IMG/VR virus record: IMGVR_UViG_3300008517_000100
Location: 1-23,015 of that record
Strand: one strand, 5' to 3'
Length of the DNA: 23,015 nt
DNA from: a virus
Under the pieces are notes generated by a model. It saw only the letters and a program-made list of their open reading frames with translations. It had not been told where the DNA came from and did no database searches. Shown piece by piece: positions 6,584 to 14,714 of the stretch; positions within the stretch are counted from its first letter, which is position 1, and every line of letters starts with the position of its first letter. The position numbers were made by a program, and so were the translations under genes.

Positions 6584-7810
6584 ATGGCTAATACTTATAT
6601 TAACAGTGAACTTTTATCTAAAAGCGCTGTTGCTCATTTCAGATTAAACAATACATTTTTCGGAACAGCTAACCATGCTTACGATGGAATGTTTATTGAT
6701 AAAACATATGATCCAGGAAATACTGTAAATCTTAGATTAAAAAACTTTGGTAAAGTTCAACGTGGAAATACTGTTACTGCAGTTGATATCGTTGAAACAT
6801 CTTTGCCATTGACTTTGCAACAACTATATAGTTACCCAGTTACTTATACTACTGATGATTTATCAACAAAATTAAGAATGAATACATGGATGGATCGAGT
6901 TTTTTATCCTGGCGTTGATTCTTTAGTAGCTGAAATCAATAAGGATATTGCAGCCAATGCGGCATTGGTTACTTATAACTGGGATGGTGTAGTTGGTACA
7001 GAAATCAGTACTTTTGCTGCAGTTGATACTATAAGTGCACAAATGGACGAACTGGCTATCCCTATGGCTAATCGTTATATGGCGTTAACTCCTGGCAATT
7101 CTTCAAAACTAAAATCATCATTACAAAATTCATTCAATACAACATTGAATGAAGAAATAAGTATTGGTTCAAGAATGGGTAAATTATCTACTTTTGAGAT
7201 GTACTCAGAACAATTAATTGCAACACACGCAGCTTATCCTGCTGCTTCGATAGGAACTCCTGTTGTAAATGGTGCTGTAACAAGTGGTAATACAATAGTC
7301 CTTAGTGGATTAACTGCTTCAATTACAGGAATATTTAAAGCAGGGGATGTGATTTCAATTTCTGATGTATTTAAGGTTGATCCTATAGCTAAAAACAATG
7401 CTGGCCACAAAATGCAATTTGTTATAACTGCAGATGCTGATAGTACTGCTGGTGGTGCTTGTACTATTTTGGTCTCTCCAACAATTATTGGTGATTCTAC
7501 AAATCCTAATCAGAATATTGTTAATTCGCCAGCTGTTGCAACAAATGAAATCCCAAATGGGGCAACAGTTTTTCGACCAGAAACACATAAAGCAAACATT
7601 GCTTATACCAATGAATCTTTATATTTTGTTACTCCTCCATTGGCAAAGTTCGATGTGGAAGAATCATATACCTTCAAAGATCCTGAAACTGGATTGTCAA
7701 TGCGTGTTTCAAAATCAGCAGAGATTTTAAACAATAAAAACGTTTTACGTATTGATATTCTTTGTGGTTATTTATGGATTCCTTCACATACTTTCCGTGT
7801 TATTACTTAA
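6584..7810 (+). CDS. Major capsid (coat) protein, P22 gp5-like
   Basis: Coat protein, 408 aa (P22 gp5 is 430), with an HK97-type core that forms the icosahedral shell. The N-terminal part carries KTYDPGNTVNLRLKNFGKVQRG (40-61) and a helical spine (YPGVDSLVAEINKDIAANAA, 108-127). A Gly/Val/Ser-rich beta stretch at about 225-330 (with IFKAGDVISISDVFKVDP, 250-267) matches the extra insertion domain that distinguishes P22-type coats. The chain then returns to the core at HKANIAYTNESLYFVTPPLA (335-354). The start has AGGAG 7 nt upstream. The 58-nt gap before it shows no clear promoter; a terminator-like hairpin follows directly, suggesting coat is the end of a highly expressed transcript. Confidence 0.94.
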   Translation: MANTYINSELLSKSAVAHFRLNNTFFGTANHAYDGMFIDKTYDPGNTVNLRLKNFGKVQRGNTVTAVDIVETSLPLTLQQLYSYPVTYTTDDLSTKLRMNTWMDRVFYPGVDSLVAEINKDIAANAALVTYNWDGVVGTEISTFAAVDTISAQMDELAIPMANRYMALTPGNSSKLKSSLQNSFNTTLNEEISIGSRMGKLSTFEMYSEQLIATHAAYPAASIGTPVVNGAVTSGNTIVLSGLTASITGIFKAGDVISISDVFKVDPIAKNNAGHKMQFVITADADSTAGGACTILVSPTIIGDSTNPNQNIVNSPAVATNEIPNGATVFRPETHKANIAYTNESLYFVTPPLAKFDVEESYTFKDPETGLSMRVSKSAEILNNKNVLRIDILCGYLWIPSHTFRVIT

Positions 7811-7823
7811 TAACTATATTGTA

Positions 7824-7848
7824 GGATGGGTACAAAATGTGCCCATCC
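7824..7848 (+). terminator. Hairpin terminator after coat
   Basis: GGATGGGTAC (7824-7833) and GTGCCCATCC (7839-7848) form a 10-bp stem with one T-G wobble and an AAAAT loop, 13 nt after the coat stop. The tail is TTATT, so termination may be partial. It is by far the strongest GC-rich hairpin in the window. Partial terminators just after the major coat gene are known in podoviruses (T7 after gene 10) and lower expression of tail genes relative to coat. Confidence 0.75.
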
Positions 7849-7864
7849 TTATTAAAGGTGATTT

Positions 7865-8095
7865 ATGTTAAATGTTATGTATCACAAAACTTTTAAAGAA
7901 AGCGGATTAAAAAAGTGCGTGGCTGATGATATATATATTCAGGAATTGGATTATGTAGAATGGTTTCCCACCCCTGATTTGATTAGCAATCATGATGTAA
8001 AGACAATTATTTTAGATGCGGATTGTCCTATAAATAAAAAAGTTGGTAGGAAGTCAAAAAAGGTTGATAACAACAAAATTGGTGTAGATTCATGA
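7865..8095 (+). CDS. Hypothetical small protein between coat and tail accessory factor
   Basis: Unknown, 76 aa, start supported by AAAGGTGA 3-4 nt upstream. The first 55 residues are mixed (KTFKESGLKKCVADDIYIQE, 9-28; LDYVEWFPTPDL, 29-40). The tail is very basic (KKVGRKSKKVDNNK), suggesting contact with DNA or an acidic partner. Its stop overlaps the ATG of the next gene (ATGA), indicating coupled translation with the gp4-like protein. Position suggests a head-completion or neck accessory; no family is recognised. Confidence 0.8.
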   Translation: MLNVMYHKTFKESGLKKCVADDIYIQELDYVEWFPTPDLISNHDVKTIILDADCPINKKVGRKSKKVDNNKIGVDS

Positions 8096-8823
8096 GTGTT
8101 GATATTACTGTAAATGATTTAGTAATTAGTTCTTTTGCAACGATTGGGGCTTATTCTCCGTATAAAATTCCTAGCGGAGAAGAAATCAATAGTGCTATTT
8201 ATTATTTGAATGAACTTTTAGATTATTTTCAGGTAAATGGAGTTTATATACCGTTCTTTAAAACTTTAGAATTTACGATGATTATCTCAAAAGATACTTA
8301 CGATATATCAACAAGTAGTACTTCTGATATTGTTAATAATCCACTTGTTGAACTTGATTGGGTAACTGTTCATTACAGCCCGAGTGATAATGTTTCTTAT
8401 CCTGTTTCTATTGTTTCATATGATCAATATGACACATTTGTTAGAAATCAACAATCAATTGCAAGACCGAATAAAGTAATATTTCAAAAAGATGTAGATA
8501 AATCAACATTGATATTTTTTCCTCTGCCCGACTATGATTACATATGTAAATTAAGAGGAAAATTTTATTTATCTGATGTTAAGTTACAAGATCATTTATC
8601 TGAAATACCAGGATATTATCATAGATTTTTGAGATATGCGTTAGCTAGGGAGTTGAAGAATATATACAAATCTGATAATTGGTCTGATATGCAAGAGAAA
8701 GAATATTCTGTAATGTTAAATGAGATAAAAGGTAATTCTGATTTTGCTTTAGCAATAGATCAAAATCCTGTTTTTGGCATTCAGTCTGTGATGACTGATG
8801 AAAAAATAGGAGTAATAAGTTGA
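8092..8823 (+). CDS. Tail accessory / head-completion factor, P22 gp4-like position
   Basis: Probable first ring of the neck below the portal, 243 aa. It begins with a helical segment (TVNDLVISSFATIGAYSPYK, 6-25, then a helix ending LNELLDYFQVNGVYIP), as in gp4/head-tail adaptor proteins. A beta-rich middle with DYDYICKLRGKFY and then EIPGYYHRFLRYALARELKN near residues 168-187 correspond to the lP.gy...l.y.lA..l motif of these adaptors. It is longer than P22 gp4 (166 aa), resembling the longer adaptor variants of other podoviruses. P22 gp4 also has a reported muramidase activity; no clear catalytic motif is visible here. Coupled by ATGA to the gene before and by TTGA to the gp10-like gene after. 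Confidence 0.78.
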   Translation: MSVDITVNDLVISSFATIGAYSPYKIPSGEEINSAIYYLNELLDYFQVNGVYIPFFKTLEFTMIISKDTYDISTSSTSDIVNNPLVELDWVTVHYSPSDNVSYPVSIVSYDQYDTFVRNQQSIARPNKVIFQKDVDKSTLIFFPLPDYDYICKLRGKFYLSDVKLQDHLSEIPGYYHRFLRYALARELKNIYKSDNWSDMQEKEYSVMLNEIKGNSDFALAIDQNPVFGIQSVMTDEKIGVIS

Positions 8824-10247
8824 CTACAGAACCATTAAATTTAATAGGGTTTAGTAATGAGTATTCTTATCCTTTGGTTGATTCTCAACGAACAGTTAAC
8901 ATGTATGTCCATGGTGATAGAAATTCGTTATTACCTGTTTTAATTGATATGGTTGGGTATGAGAAAAAAGTACAATTATCTGATATATTAGTTGGTAGAA
9001 AGTTATTTACAAAATTTAATAGCAATACCTTATATGGTGTTATTGGTGATAAAGTTTATTCTTTTGATTCTTTGTTATCACCTAACAATATAGGAACGAT
9101 AGGGACATTGATTGGGAATGTTTATATAGCGGCAAATAATAATGATCAAGTTATATTTGTTGATGGGTCAAATGGTTATTTATTTGATGAAGGAGCTCCA
9201 TCATTCGCACAAATTGTAACTGCTGGATTTCCAGCAAACCCAGAATTTGTTGTTTATATAGACGGATATTTTATTGTAAATGATGGTGGGACAAATCAAT
9301 TTTACATTTCTGGGTTAAATGATGGTAATTCGTGGGATGCCTCTAGGTTTGCTTCATTAACAGCACAACCTGACAATGTTATAGGATTAGGAACAGTACA
9401 TAGACAATTATTTGTTATTGGGGAAATATCAAGCGAGGTTTGGTATAACGCTGGCGGGGCAGATTTTCCTTTTAGAAGACAAGAAAATTTAATTTTACCA
9501 TACGGTTGCGCGGCTTCAGGTAGTATTGCAACTGGTGAAAATAGACTTATTTGGCTTTCAGGGAATGAGAATGGTGTTGGTTCGGTTGTTATGACAGATG
9601 GAACAATACCAATTGTTGTAAGTACACCAAATGTTGATATTGCAATACAATCTTATGGCAATGTGTCTGATGCTGTTGGGTATATATACAAATCTGATGG
9701 ACACATATTTTATGAATTAAGCTTTACTACAGCAAATCATAGTTGGGTTTATGACATAACAACAGGTTATTGGTTTGAAAGAGAATATGAGGGAGAAAAT
9801 AGATTTAAGGGACAGACACATAGTTATTTTTTAGGAAAGCATTACATGCTTTTATATGATGAAGGTAATTTATATGAGATTTCGAGTGATTTTAATTCAC
9901 ACGATGGAACTATGTTTAGAAGAGAAAGAACTGGGATCAGATTAAAAGATAAATTAACAAAAAGAATTATTGTTGATGAGATAGGTATAAATTTTTTGCA
10001 AGGTGTTGGCGAAGCTAACGGGATTTATGAAAATCCAGAAGTTTATATTAGTCTTTCGGAAGATGGCGGGGTGACGTTTGGTACTAGAATCACAGCATTT
10101 TTGGGGAAAATTGGAGAAAGAAAATATAAAACATACTGGAGTAGGCTTGGAATATTTAATGATTTGGTAATTAAACTTGAATGTTTTGCAAAAACAAAAT
10201 TAATAATTTTAGATGCTTATATTGATTATACAACGGCGGGGGCTTGA
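8820..10247 (+). CDS. Packaged DNA stabilisation protein, P22 gp10-like
   Basis: Tail hub/plug protein, 475 aa (P22 gp10 is 472), that seals the portal channel after packaging. The N-terminal region, PLNLIGFSNEYSYPLVDSQR (5-24) followed by TVNMYVH, matches the family opening in which a short beta strand precedes s.qr.VN.Y. Repeated beta blade-like strands follow with many Gly-Asp and Gly-Asn turns (DGYFIVNDGGTNQFYISG, about 148-165; GLGTVHRQLFVIG). The start must be TTG 8820: it overlaps the previous TGA (TTGA), has AGGAG 7 nt upstream, and the next in-frame ATG (MYVH, residue 28) would remove the conserved opening. Arginines are nearly all AGA. Confidence 0.9.
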   Translation: MTTEPLNLIGFSNEYSYPLVDSQRTVNMYVHGDRNSLLPVLIDMVGYEKKVQLSDILVGRKLFTKFNSNTLYGVIGDKVYSFDSLLSPNNIGTIGTLIGNVYIAANNNDQVIFVDGSNGYLFDEGAPSFAQIVTAGFPANPEFVVYIDGYFIVNDGGTNQFYISGLNDGNSWDASRFASLTAQPDNVIGLGTVHRQLFVIGEISSEVWYNAGGADFPFRRQENLILPYGCAASGSIATGENRLIWLSGNENGVGSVVMTDGTIPIVVSTPNVDIAIQSYGNVSDAVGYIYKSDGHIFYELSFTTANHSWVYDITTGYWFEREYEGENRFKGQTHSYFLGKHYMLLYDEGNLYEISSDFNSHDGTMFRRERTGIRLKDKLTKRIIVDEIGINFLQGVGEANGIYENPEVYISLSEDGGVTFGTRITAFLGKIGERKYKTYWSRLGIFNDLVIKLECFAKTKLIILDAYIDYTTAGA

Positions 10248-10999
10248 TGGGGCATATATCATTATCACAAGCACCTGTTTTTAATAAAGTAATCAATGAA
10301 GAAGACTTAACGAATGTTGATTGGCAGACATGGTTTAATCAAGTATATGATTCTATTGATAATAATAATTTATTGCCAAATGATCATCTTGTTTTAAACC
10401 CAGATTTTAACTGGTCTAGAACAAAAGGAAATACGCCGACAGTTGGGAACGGAGAATTTGTAGAAGAATGGGATGTTGATGTTGGAGGGATGACTTCTAC
10501 TGTAACACCTACTTATTATACCTCTACAATTAATAATTCAAGAACTGGATCGGAGAGATACGTTAATTTTAATATTACAGCAGTAACGGCAAATGAATAT
10601 GAAATTTATCAAACAATAGGTGATAAATTAAATAAGTTTACAAATAAAGTAATTAGTTTTAGTGCTTTAATTATGAATACAGGGACTAAAGCAATTAAGT
10701 TAAAGTTTCATGTTGGATTTGATGTCAACAAAGATAGTACAGAGGATGTTATCACAGAATCTAGTGTTATTTTTGTTTCACCAAATTCAAATAAAGCAGA
10801 ATTGATCTCTGCTGGGTTTGATTGTCCAGTTGAGGCAATAGATAATCAAAATAATGATGTTTATGTAAAAATGATTGTTTGTGATGCGGTTAATCCGTTT
10901 TCATTTAATTTATATTTTATAAAACCAGAGTTTTCAAATTTTATAACTCCGTTATATGTTGATCAAACTTTGGAGAAATTAAAAATAGATAACGCGTGA
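10247..10999 (+). CDS. Virion-associated protein with jelly-roll-like domain, in the needle position
   Basis: 250 aa. Residues 1-40 contain DWQTWFNQVYDSID, an adaptor-like segment common at the start of podovirus tail proteins. LVLNPDFNWSR then opens a beta-rich domain to about residue 235 that resembles jelly-roll carbohydrate-binding modules (NPdF...W, alternating strands, ending in FNLYFIKPEF). In P22 the gene after gp10 encodes the tail needle gp26, a long trimeric coiled coil; no heptads are visible here, so this is probably not a needle homologue. Start: ATG 10247 with a GGGGG stretch about 5 nt upstream; an adjacent TTG at 10244 is the alternative. It overlaps the gp10-like stop (TGATG). 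It could be a needle tip substitute, a neck decoration or a carbohydrate-binding accessory. Confidence 0.7.
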   Translation: MGHISLSQAPVFNKVINEEDLTNVDWQTWFNQVYDSIDNNNLLPNDHLVLNPDFNWSRTKGNTPTVGNGEFVEEWDVDVGGMTSTVTPTYYTSTINNSRTGSERYVNFNITAVTANEYEIYQTIGDKLNKFTNKVISFSALIMNTGTKAIKLKFHVGFDVNKDSTEDVITESSVIFVSPNSNKAELISAGFDCPVEAIDNQNNDVYVKMIVCDAVNPFSFNLYFIKPEFSNFITPLYVDQTLEKLKIDNA

Positions 11000-11007
11000 G
11001 GTAAAAA

Positions 11008-11745
11008 ATGGCTTGGTATGATTTTATTGGTGATATATTAACTGGTGGCCAAACCGCTATGGCCAGAGAAACTGGGCGAGGGATGGAAGCTGCTACAGAA
11101 GAAGAGCGCAGATACCTAGATATGTTAAAGGGTGAATATGCCCCGTATTTAGGTGCTGGGCGTGAAGCTGTAGGTGAGTATTTACCCGCTATACAGGCGA
11201 TGGGGGATCCTCAAGCATTTTATTCAAGGATGATGACAGGATATGAAGAATCTCCTCAAGCACAGTTAGCGAGAGAAGAGGGCTTGCGAGCAATGGAACA
11301 AGGAGCGGCTGCCTCTGGAATGACTGGAAGCGGAGAGCTTCTAAGGAATATGCTTAAATATGGTCAACAATTATCTGCCGCAGATCAAGAACAATGGCTT
11401 AAAGATATGATGGGTATTTATGGTGGATATACTGGGGGTTTAGGGCAAATAGCAGGGGCAGGACAGCAAGCGGCTGGAACATACGGACAATTGGCTGGTG
11501 CTGGTGTGACAAACATAGCTGATTTACTTGCACAACAAGGAGCTGTTAAAGGTATGGGCGCACAGGCATTATACGGGATTCCAAAAGATATAGCAGAGAT
11601 GGCAATGAAGGCTGCTGGAATGTCTGGTATGACTGGTGTACCTGGTGCAGGAATGGGCGGCGCTGGTGGTTATGGAAGTTCACTTATGGGAGCGGCTGGT
11701 TCCCCAGGTTTACTCCAAGGAACTGGATTAAGTTATCAATATTAA
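11008..11745 (+). CDS. DNA ejection / internal virion protein, gp7-like
   Basis: 245 aa, extremely Ala/Gly/Met/Gln-rich. YAPYLGAGREAVGEYLPAI (44-62) and then SPQAQLAREEGLRAMEQGAA (81-100) with SGMTGSGELLRNMLKYGQQ match the recurring Y..YL.aG..al / ...R.eeG..al...aaa.G...sG..l..L..Yg pattern of P22 gp7-type DNA transfer proteins. The last about 45 residues are almost pure Gly/Ala/Met. The start has TGAGG 6-8 nt upstream. Position (after the tail machine, first of three) matches P22 genes 7-20-16. Such proteins are packed in the head and pass into the cell envelope at infection. P22 gp7 is proteolytically processed; that cannot be judged here. Confidence 0.82.
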   Translation: MAWYDFIGDILTGGQTAMARETGRGMEAATEEERRYLDMLKGEYAPYLGAGREAVGEYLPAIQAMGDPQAFYSRMMTGYEESPQAQLAREEGLRAMEQGAAASGMTGSGELLRNMLKYGQQLSAADQEQWLKDMMGIYGGYTGGLGQIAGAGQQAAGTYGQLAGAGVTNIADLLAQQGAVKGMGAQALYGIPKDIAEMAMKAAGMSGMTGVPGAGMGGAGGYGSSLMGAAGSPGLLQGTGLSYQY

Positions 11746-11758
11746 ATAGAGTAATATT

Positions 11759-13000
11759 ATGCCAATACATCCAATATTAGGTGCAGTCCTTCCTTATATG
11801 CAAGGTGAAAATGTTTTTCAAATGATTGGAAGGAATATACAGGAACAACAGGCAAGACAGCAAAAACTTAGGGCTGATGAGGCATTAATGGGACTGCGTG
11901 AGATGCAGACAAAAAAAATAACACGTGAGATTGAACACCCAGAATTAAGTTTGGCTGGACTTCCAGCGATAGCGAGACAAAGACAATATGTAGAGTCAAT
12001 AGGTAATAGATACGGGAAAGAATCTGGAAAATACAAACAGGCTAAATCTGATTTAGATTTGAGTCTACAAAACTTAAGAGGACAAATAGGATATAGGGAA
12101 GCTTTAAAAAAATCGCTTCCTGCCAGAGCTTTAACAGTAATTGGTAAAGCAATGCTAGAACAACAACGTATAAAGGCGGGGCTTTCGCCTACTGGTGATC
12201 CATTGGAGATGCCTGCGCGACCTATTGGCAGCATGCCAAAAGCTGAAGCCATAGCAACACCAACAGGCGTGACAATGCCTGCACAAACAGGAGTTCCATT
12301 AGGTGCTCGAACAACAGAAGAAAAACTAGTTGATAGTACTCCTGAGGATATAAACAAAGCGGCGGAAGCTCCTTTTGGATCAGCAGACAGTTCACTTTAT
12401 ACATTATATTTAAGTAAACAAGCTGGTCTAGGCGATAATTTAAAAAAATTATCATTCGGAAGTGTTCTTGAAAAATCTATTGATTTAATGACTCCGTATA
12501 AGGCTTCAATGGCTTATTATTCTGGGGTGGGAGGAAAGTCAAGATATGCCAGGGATGTTCTTGAGGCTCAACGCACTGGTAAACTTTCGCCAGAACTTAG
12601 AGATTATACGAAATTTTCAGAAATAGCGACTTCAACATTAGTCCCTCAAATAACACAATATTATGGGACATCGATAACAGAAGGACAACAAAAATTAATA
12701 AGGGCAGTATCAAATCCTGCAACATGGAAAAATTCTCCAGAAATGGCCATGGTAGCATTTGATACACTTATAAATACTTTAGAGCAAGAAATTATGGTTA
12801 GGCGTGATCTTGTAAAAAAGCCGTCTAAATTAATAAAGCAACATCCAAAAACAATGGAATTTGCTGAACAATTAAAAGGAACAGGATATACATTACAAGA
12901 TGTAATAGAATTTGCAGATAAAAATCATAAGCCATTTACTGATGTTCTTAATAGATTATTTGCTGCAGAAAGTAAGAAAACCAAAAGCGGAGGCAAATAA
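11759..13000 (+). CDS. DNA ejection protein, gp20-position
   Basis: 413 aa (P22 gp20 is 471), second of three genes in the ejection block. The N-terminus is amphipathic and Gln/Arg-rich (NIQEQQARQQKLRADEALMG, 26-45), suited to coiled-coil packing. A proline-rich linker follows near 150-180, then a helical C-terminal half. No signal peptide or enzymatic motif is visible. The ribosome binding site is weak (GAGTAATATT before the ATG), so translation may rely on coupling to the gene 14 nt upstream. Identity as an ejection protein is inferred from order, size and composition, since these proteins show little conservation. GCGGAGG in its last codons serves as ribosome binding site of the next gene. 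Confidence 0.68.
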   Translation: MPIHPILGAVLPYMQGENVFQMIGRNIQEQQARQQKLRADEALMGLREMQTKKITREIEHPELSLAGLPAIARQRQYVESIGNRYGKESGKYKQAKSDLDLSLQNLRGQIGYREALKKSLPARALTVIGKAMLEQQRIKAGLSPTGDPLEMPARPIGSMPKAEAIATPTGVTMPAQTGVPLGARTTEEKLVDSTPEDINKAAEAPFGSADSSLYTLYLSKQAGLGDNLKKLSFGSVLEKSIDLMTPYKASMAYYSGVGGKSRYARDVLEAQRTGKLSPELRDYTKFSEIATSTLVPQITQYYGTSITEGQQKLIRAVSNPATWKNSPEMAMVAFDTLINTLEQEIMVRRDLVKKPSKLIKQHPKTMEFAEQLKGTGYTLQDVIEFADKNHKPFTDVLNRLFAAESKKTKSGGK

Positions 13001-13001
13001 T

Positions 13002-14699
13002 ATGCCTAAGATTAGACTTGAAGATCTTTACAAAGATGAAGAAGAAGTAATTGGTGCTGAACGAAGACAAGAACGTGATTTGGCTGCTCTTTATGGCGAG
13101 AAACCTATAGAAAGACGACCTTCATTAATGAAAAAAATTGAACAAAGTATCCCTGTTAAAACTTTAGCTAGTTTAGGGTATGGAACTTCACAAGATATTG
13201 CTGATTTATTGATTGGTGGGGCAAAAATGGTACCGTCAATTATGCAAAAACTTGGTGTTCCTGCAGAATATGCTCCAATTCCTGGAATAAAAAAGCCTGA
13301 TATAATAGGGAAAGCACCATATCCTCTCGTAGCAGAAGCAGGAAGGCTTACAGATCCTTTACTATATTTGGCACCTGAGGCTAGACTCGCATCGTTAGGC
13401 AAATTTGCAAAGCCAGCGGCTGGAGCATTAACAGGACTTGGGCTTGGGGCGTTGTACGGAGCTGGTGAGTCTCCTGAAGAAATGATGAAAAGAGGTATTG
13501 TAGGAACTGGTGTTGGTGCTGGTATTGGTACGGCAGCACCAATTGTTGGTAAAGTTGTTTCTGAATTTGGGATAGACCCTTTTAAAAAGGCAATATCTCC
13601 GTTTGTTAAAAAACAATCGATTGATATTTTAAATAAACTAAAAAGAAATACTACTGCAGAGACTGTGGCAGAAGATATATATAATAGGAAAAAAGAGCAT
13701 TACAAGGCAATTGATTTGTTGGGTTCTGAAAAGTACAAAGATCTTAATAATTTTATTCCTGATGATTTTAAATTTAAAAGAGATGCTTATGAAAATGTTA
13801 TTAATGATGAAATGGGAAAACTTAATAAAAGTCTAGAGCAGTATAAAGAAACAAGGGTGATAGGAAAAGAAAAAGAGGACATGCAAAATATTTTAAAGGA
13901 TTTCAAATTAGTTAGGATAAACGATTTTGGTGATGCCGATCTATTAAAAAAAGATATTAATGAAATGATTGGGAAAATAGAGCCTGGCAATCCACTTAGA
14001 AAAACTTTACATGATATAAAGGAAGGATTAAGGGAAAGCGTTAAAGATTCTGCTGGGCAAGATTCTGTTTTGAAAGAAAAATGGACAGATGCTGATAGGT
14101 TTCATAGAGAAGAAGTTATTCCGTTTGAGCGTCTTGAAGGAGAAAAACAAAATACTCCTTTTTTTGATTATTATTTGAAGGGCAAAGGAACACCTGAGAA
14201 AATAGCGTCAAAACATATTAAGGCTTCTAAGGCTGATGAGACTAAACTGCTTAAACAATATTTAAAAATGGCACCAGATCAAGAAACAAGGGATATGATG
14301 GGATATGAATATTTGAAAGGGACAGAAGATGACCCTCAAGAATTAATAAACAGATATGGGAAACTTGGTAAAAAACAAAGGAAATTATTATATCCAAATG
14401 ATTATCAACAATTAGATAAATTACATAATTTAAATAAAAGAGTACCAGGGATATTTAGAGAACCAAGAGAAAAGCTTGAGACATTTGCAAGATTCGGGGC
14501 TGCTGGTGGATTACTAGGAGCGCATAGCCCAATCGCGGCATTGGTTGCATTAGGCGGCCCTCCTTTGGCCGCTGAGGTTGGGGAATATTTAATGTCGAAC
14601 CCTCAACTCAGAGAATTATATTTAAAAGGAATGATTAGTGGAAAACTTGGAGATTTATTTAAAATCCCAGCAATTAGGGCGGCTACTGAACGATTATAG
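13002..14699 (+). CDS. DNA ejection protein, gp16-position, with glycine-zipper segments
   Basis: 565 aa (P22 gp16 is 609), third ejection-type protein. The N-terminal about 190 residues contain two Gly/Ala-rich hydrophobic stretches, PAAGALTGLGLGALYGAG (138-155) and GIVGTGVGAGIGTAAPIVG (165-183). Their GxxxG-type spacing is typical of helices that insert into membranes. The middle is long, charged and helical. A third hydrophobic stretch (FGAAGGLLGAHSPIAALVAL, about 498-517) lies near the C-terminus. This fits a virion protein that enters the envelope to form part of the DNA translocation channel. I use ATG 13002 because GCGGAGG lies 8 nt upstream; the longer in-frame version beginning at 12912 would overlap the previous gene by 89 nt and lacks a ribosome binding site. 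Confidence 0.75.
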   Translation: MPKIRLEDLYKDEEEVIGAERRQERDLAALYGEKPIERRPSLMKKIEQSIPVKTLASLGYGTSQDIADLLIGGAKMVPSIMQKLGVPAEYAPIPGIKKPDIIGKAPYPLVAEAGRLTDPLLYLAPEARLASLGKFAKPAAGALTGLGLGALYGAGESPEEMMKRGIVGTGVGAGIGTAAPIVGKVVSEFGIDPFKKAISPFVKKQSIDILNKLKRNTTAETVAEDIYNRKKEHYKAIDLLGSEKYKDLNNFIPDDFKFKRDAYENVINDEMGKLNKSLEQYKETRVIGKEKEDMQNILKDFKLVRINDFGDADLLKKDINEMIGKIEPGNPLRKTLHDIKEGLRESVKDSAGQDSVLKEKWTDADRFHREEVIPFERLEGEKQNTPFFDYYLKGKGTPEKIASKHIKASKADETKLLKQYLKMAPDQETRDMMGYEYLKGTEDDPQELINRYGKLGKKQRKLLYPNDYQQLDKLHNLNKRVPGIFREPREKLETFARFGAAGGLLGAHSPIAALVALGGPPLAAEVGEYLMSNPQLRELYLKGMISGKLGDLFKIPAIRAATERL

Positions 14700-14714
14700 T
14701 ATTATGGTGATAAA

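Noticed and set aside
11818-12357. Minus-strand ORF of 179 aa opposite the gp20-position gene
   Set aside because: Antisense shadow with Cys/Ser-rich random composition and no independent signal.
12912-13001. Longer gp16-position protein starting upstream at 12912
   Set aside because: It would overlap the previous gene by 89 nt in another frame and lacks a ribosome binding site, while ATG 13002 has GCGGAGG.
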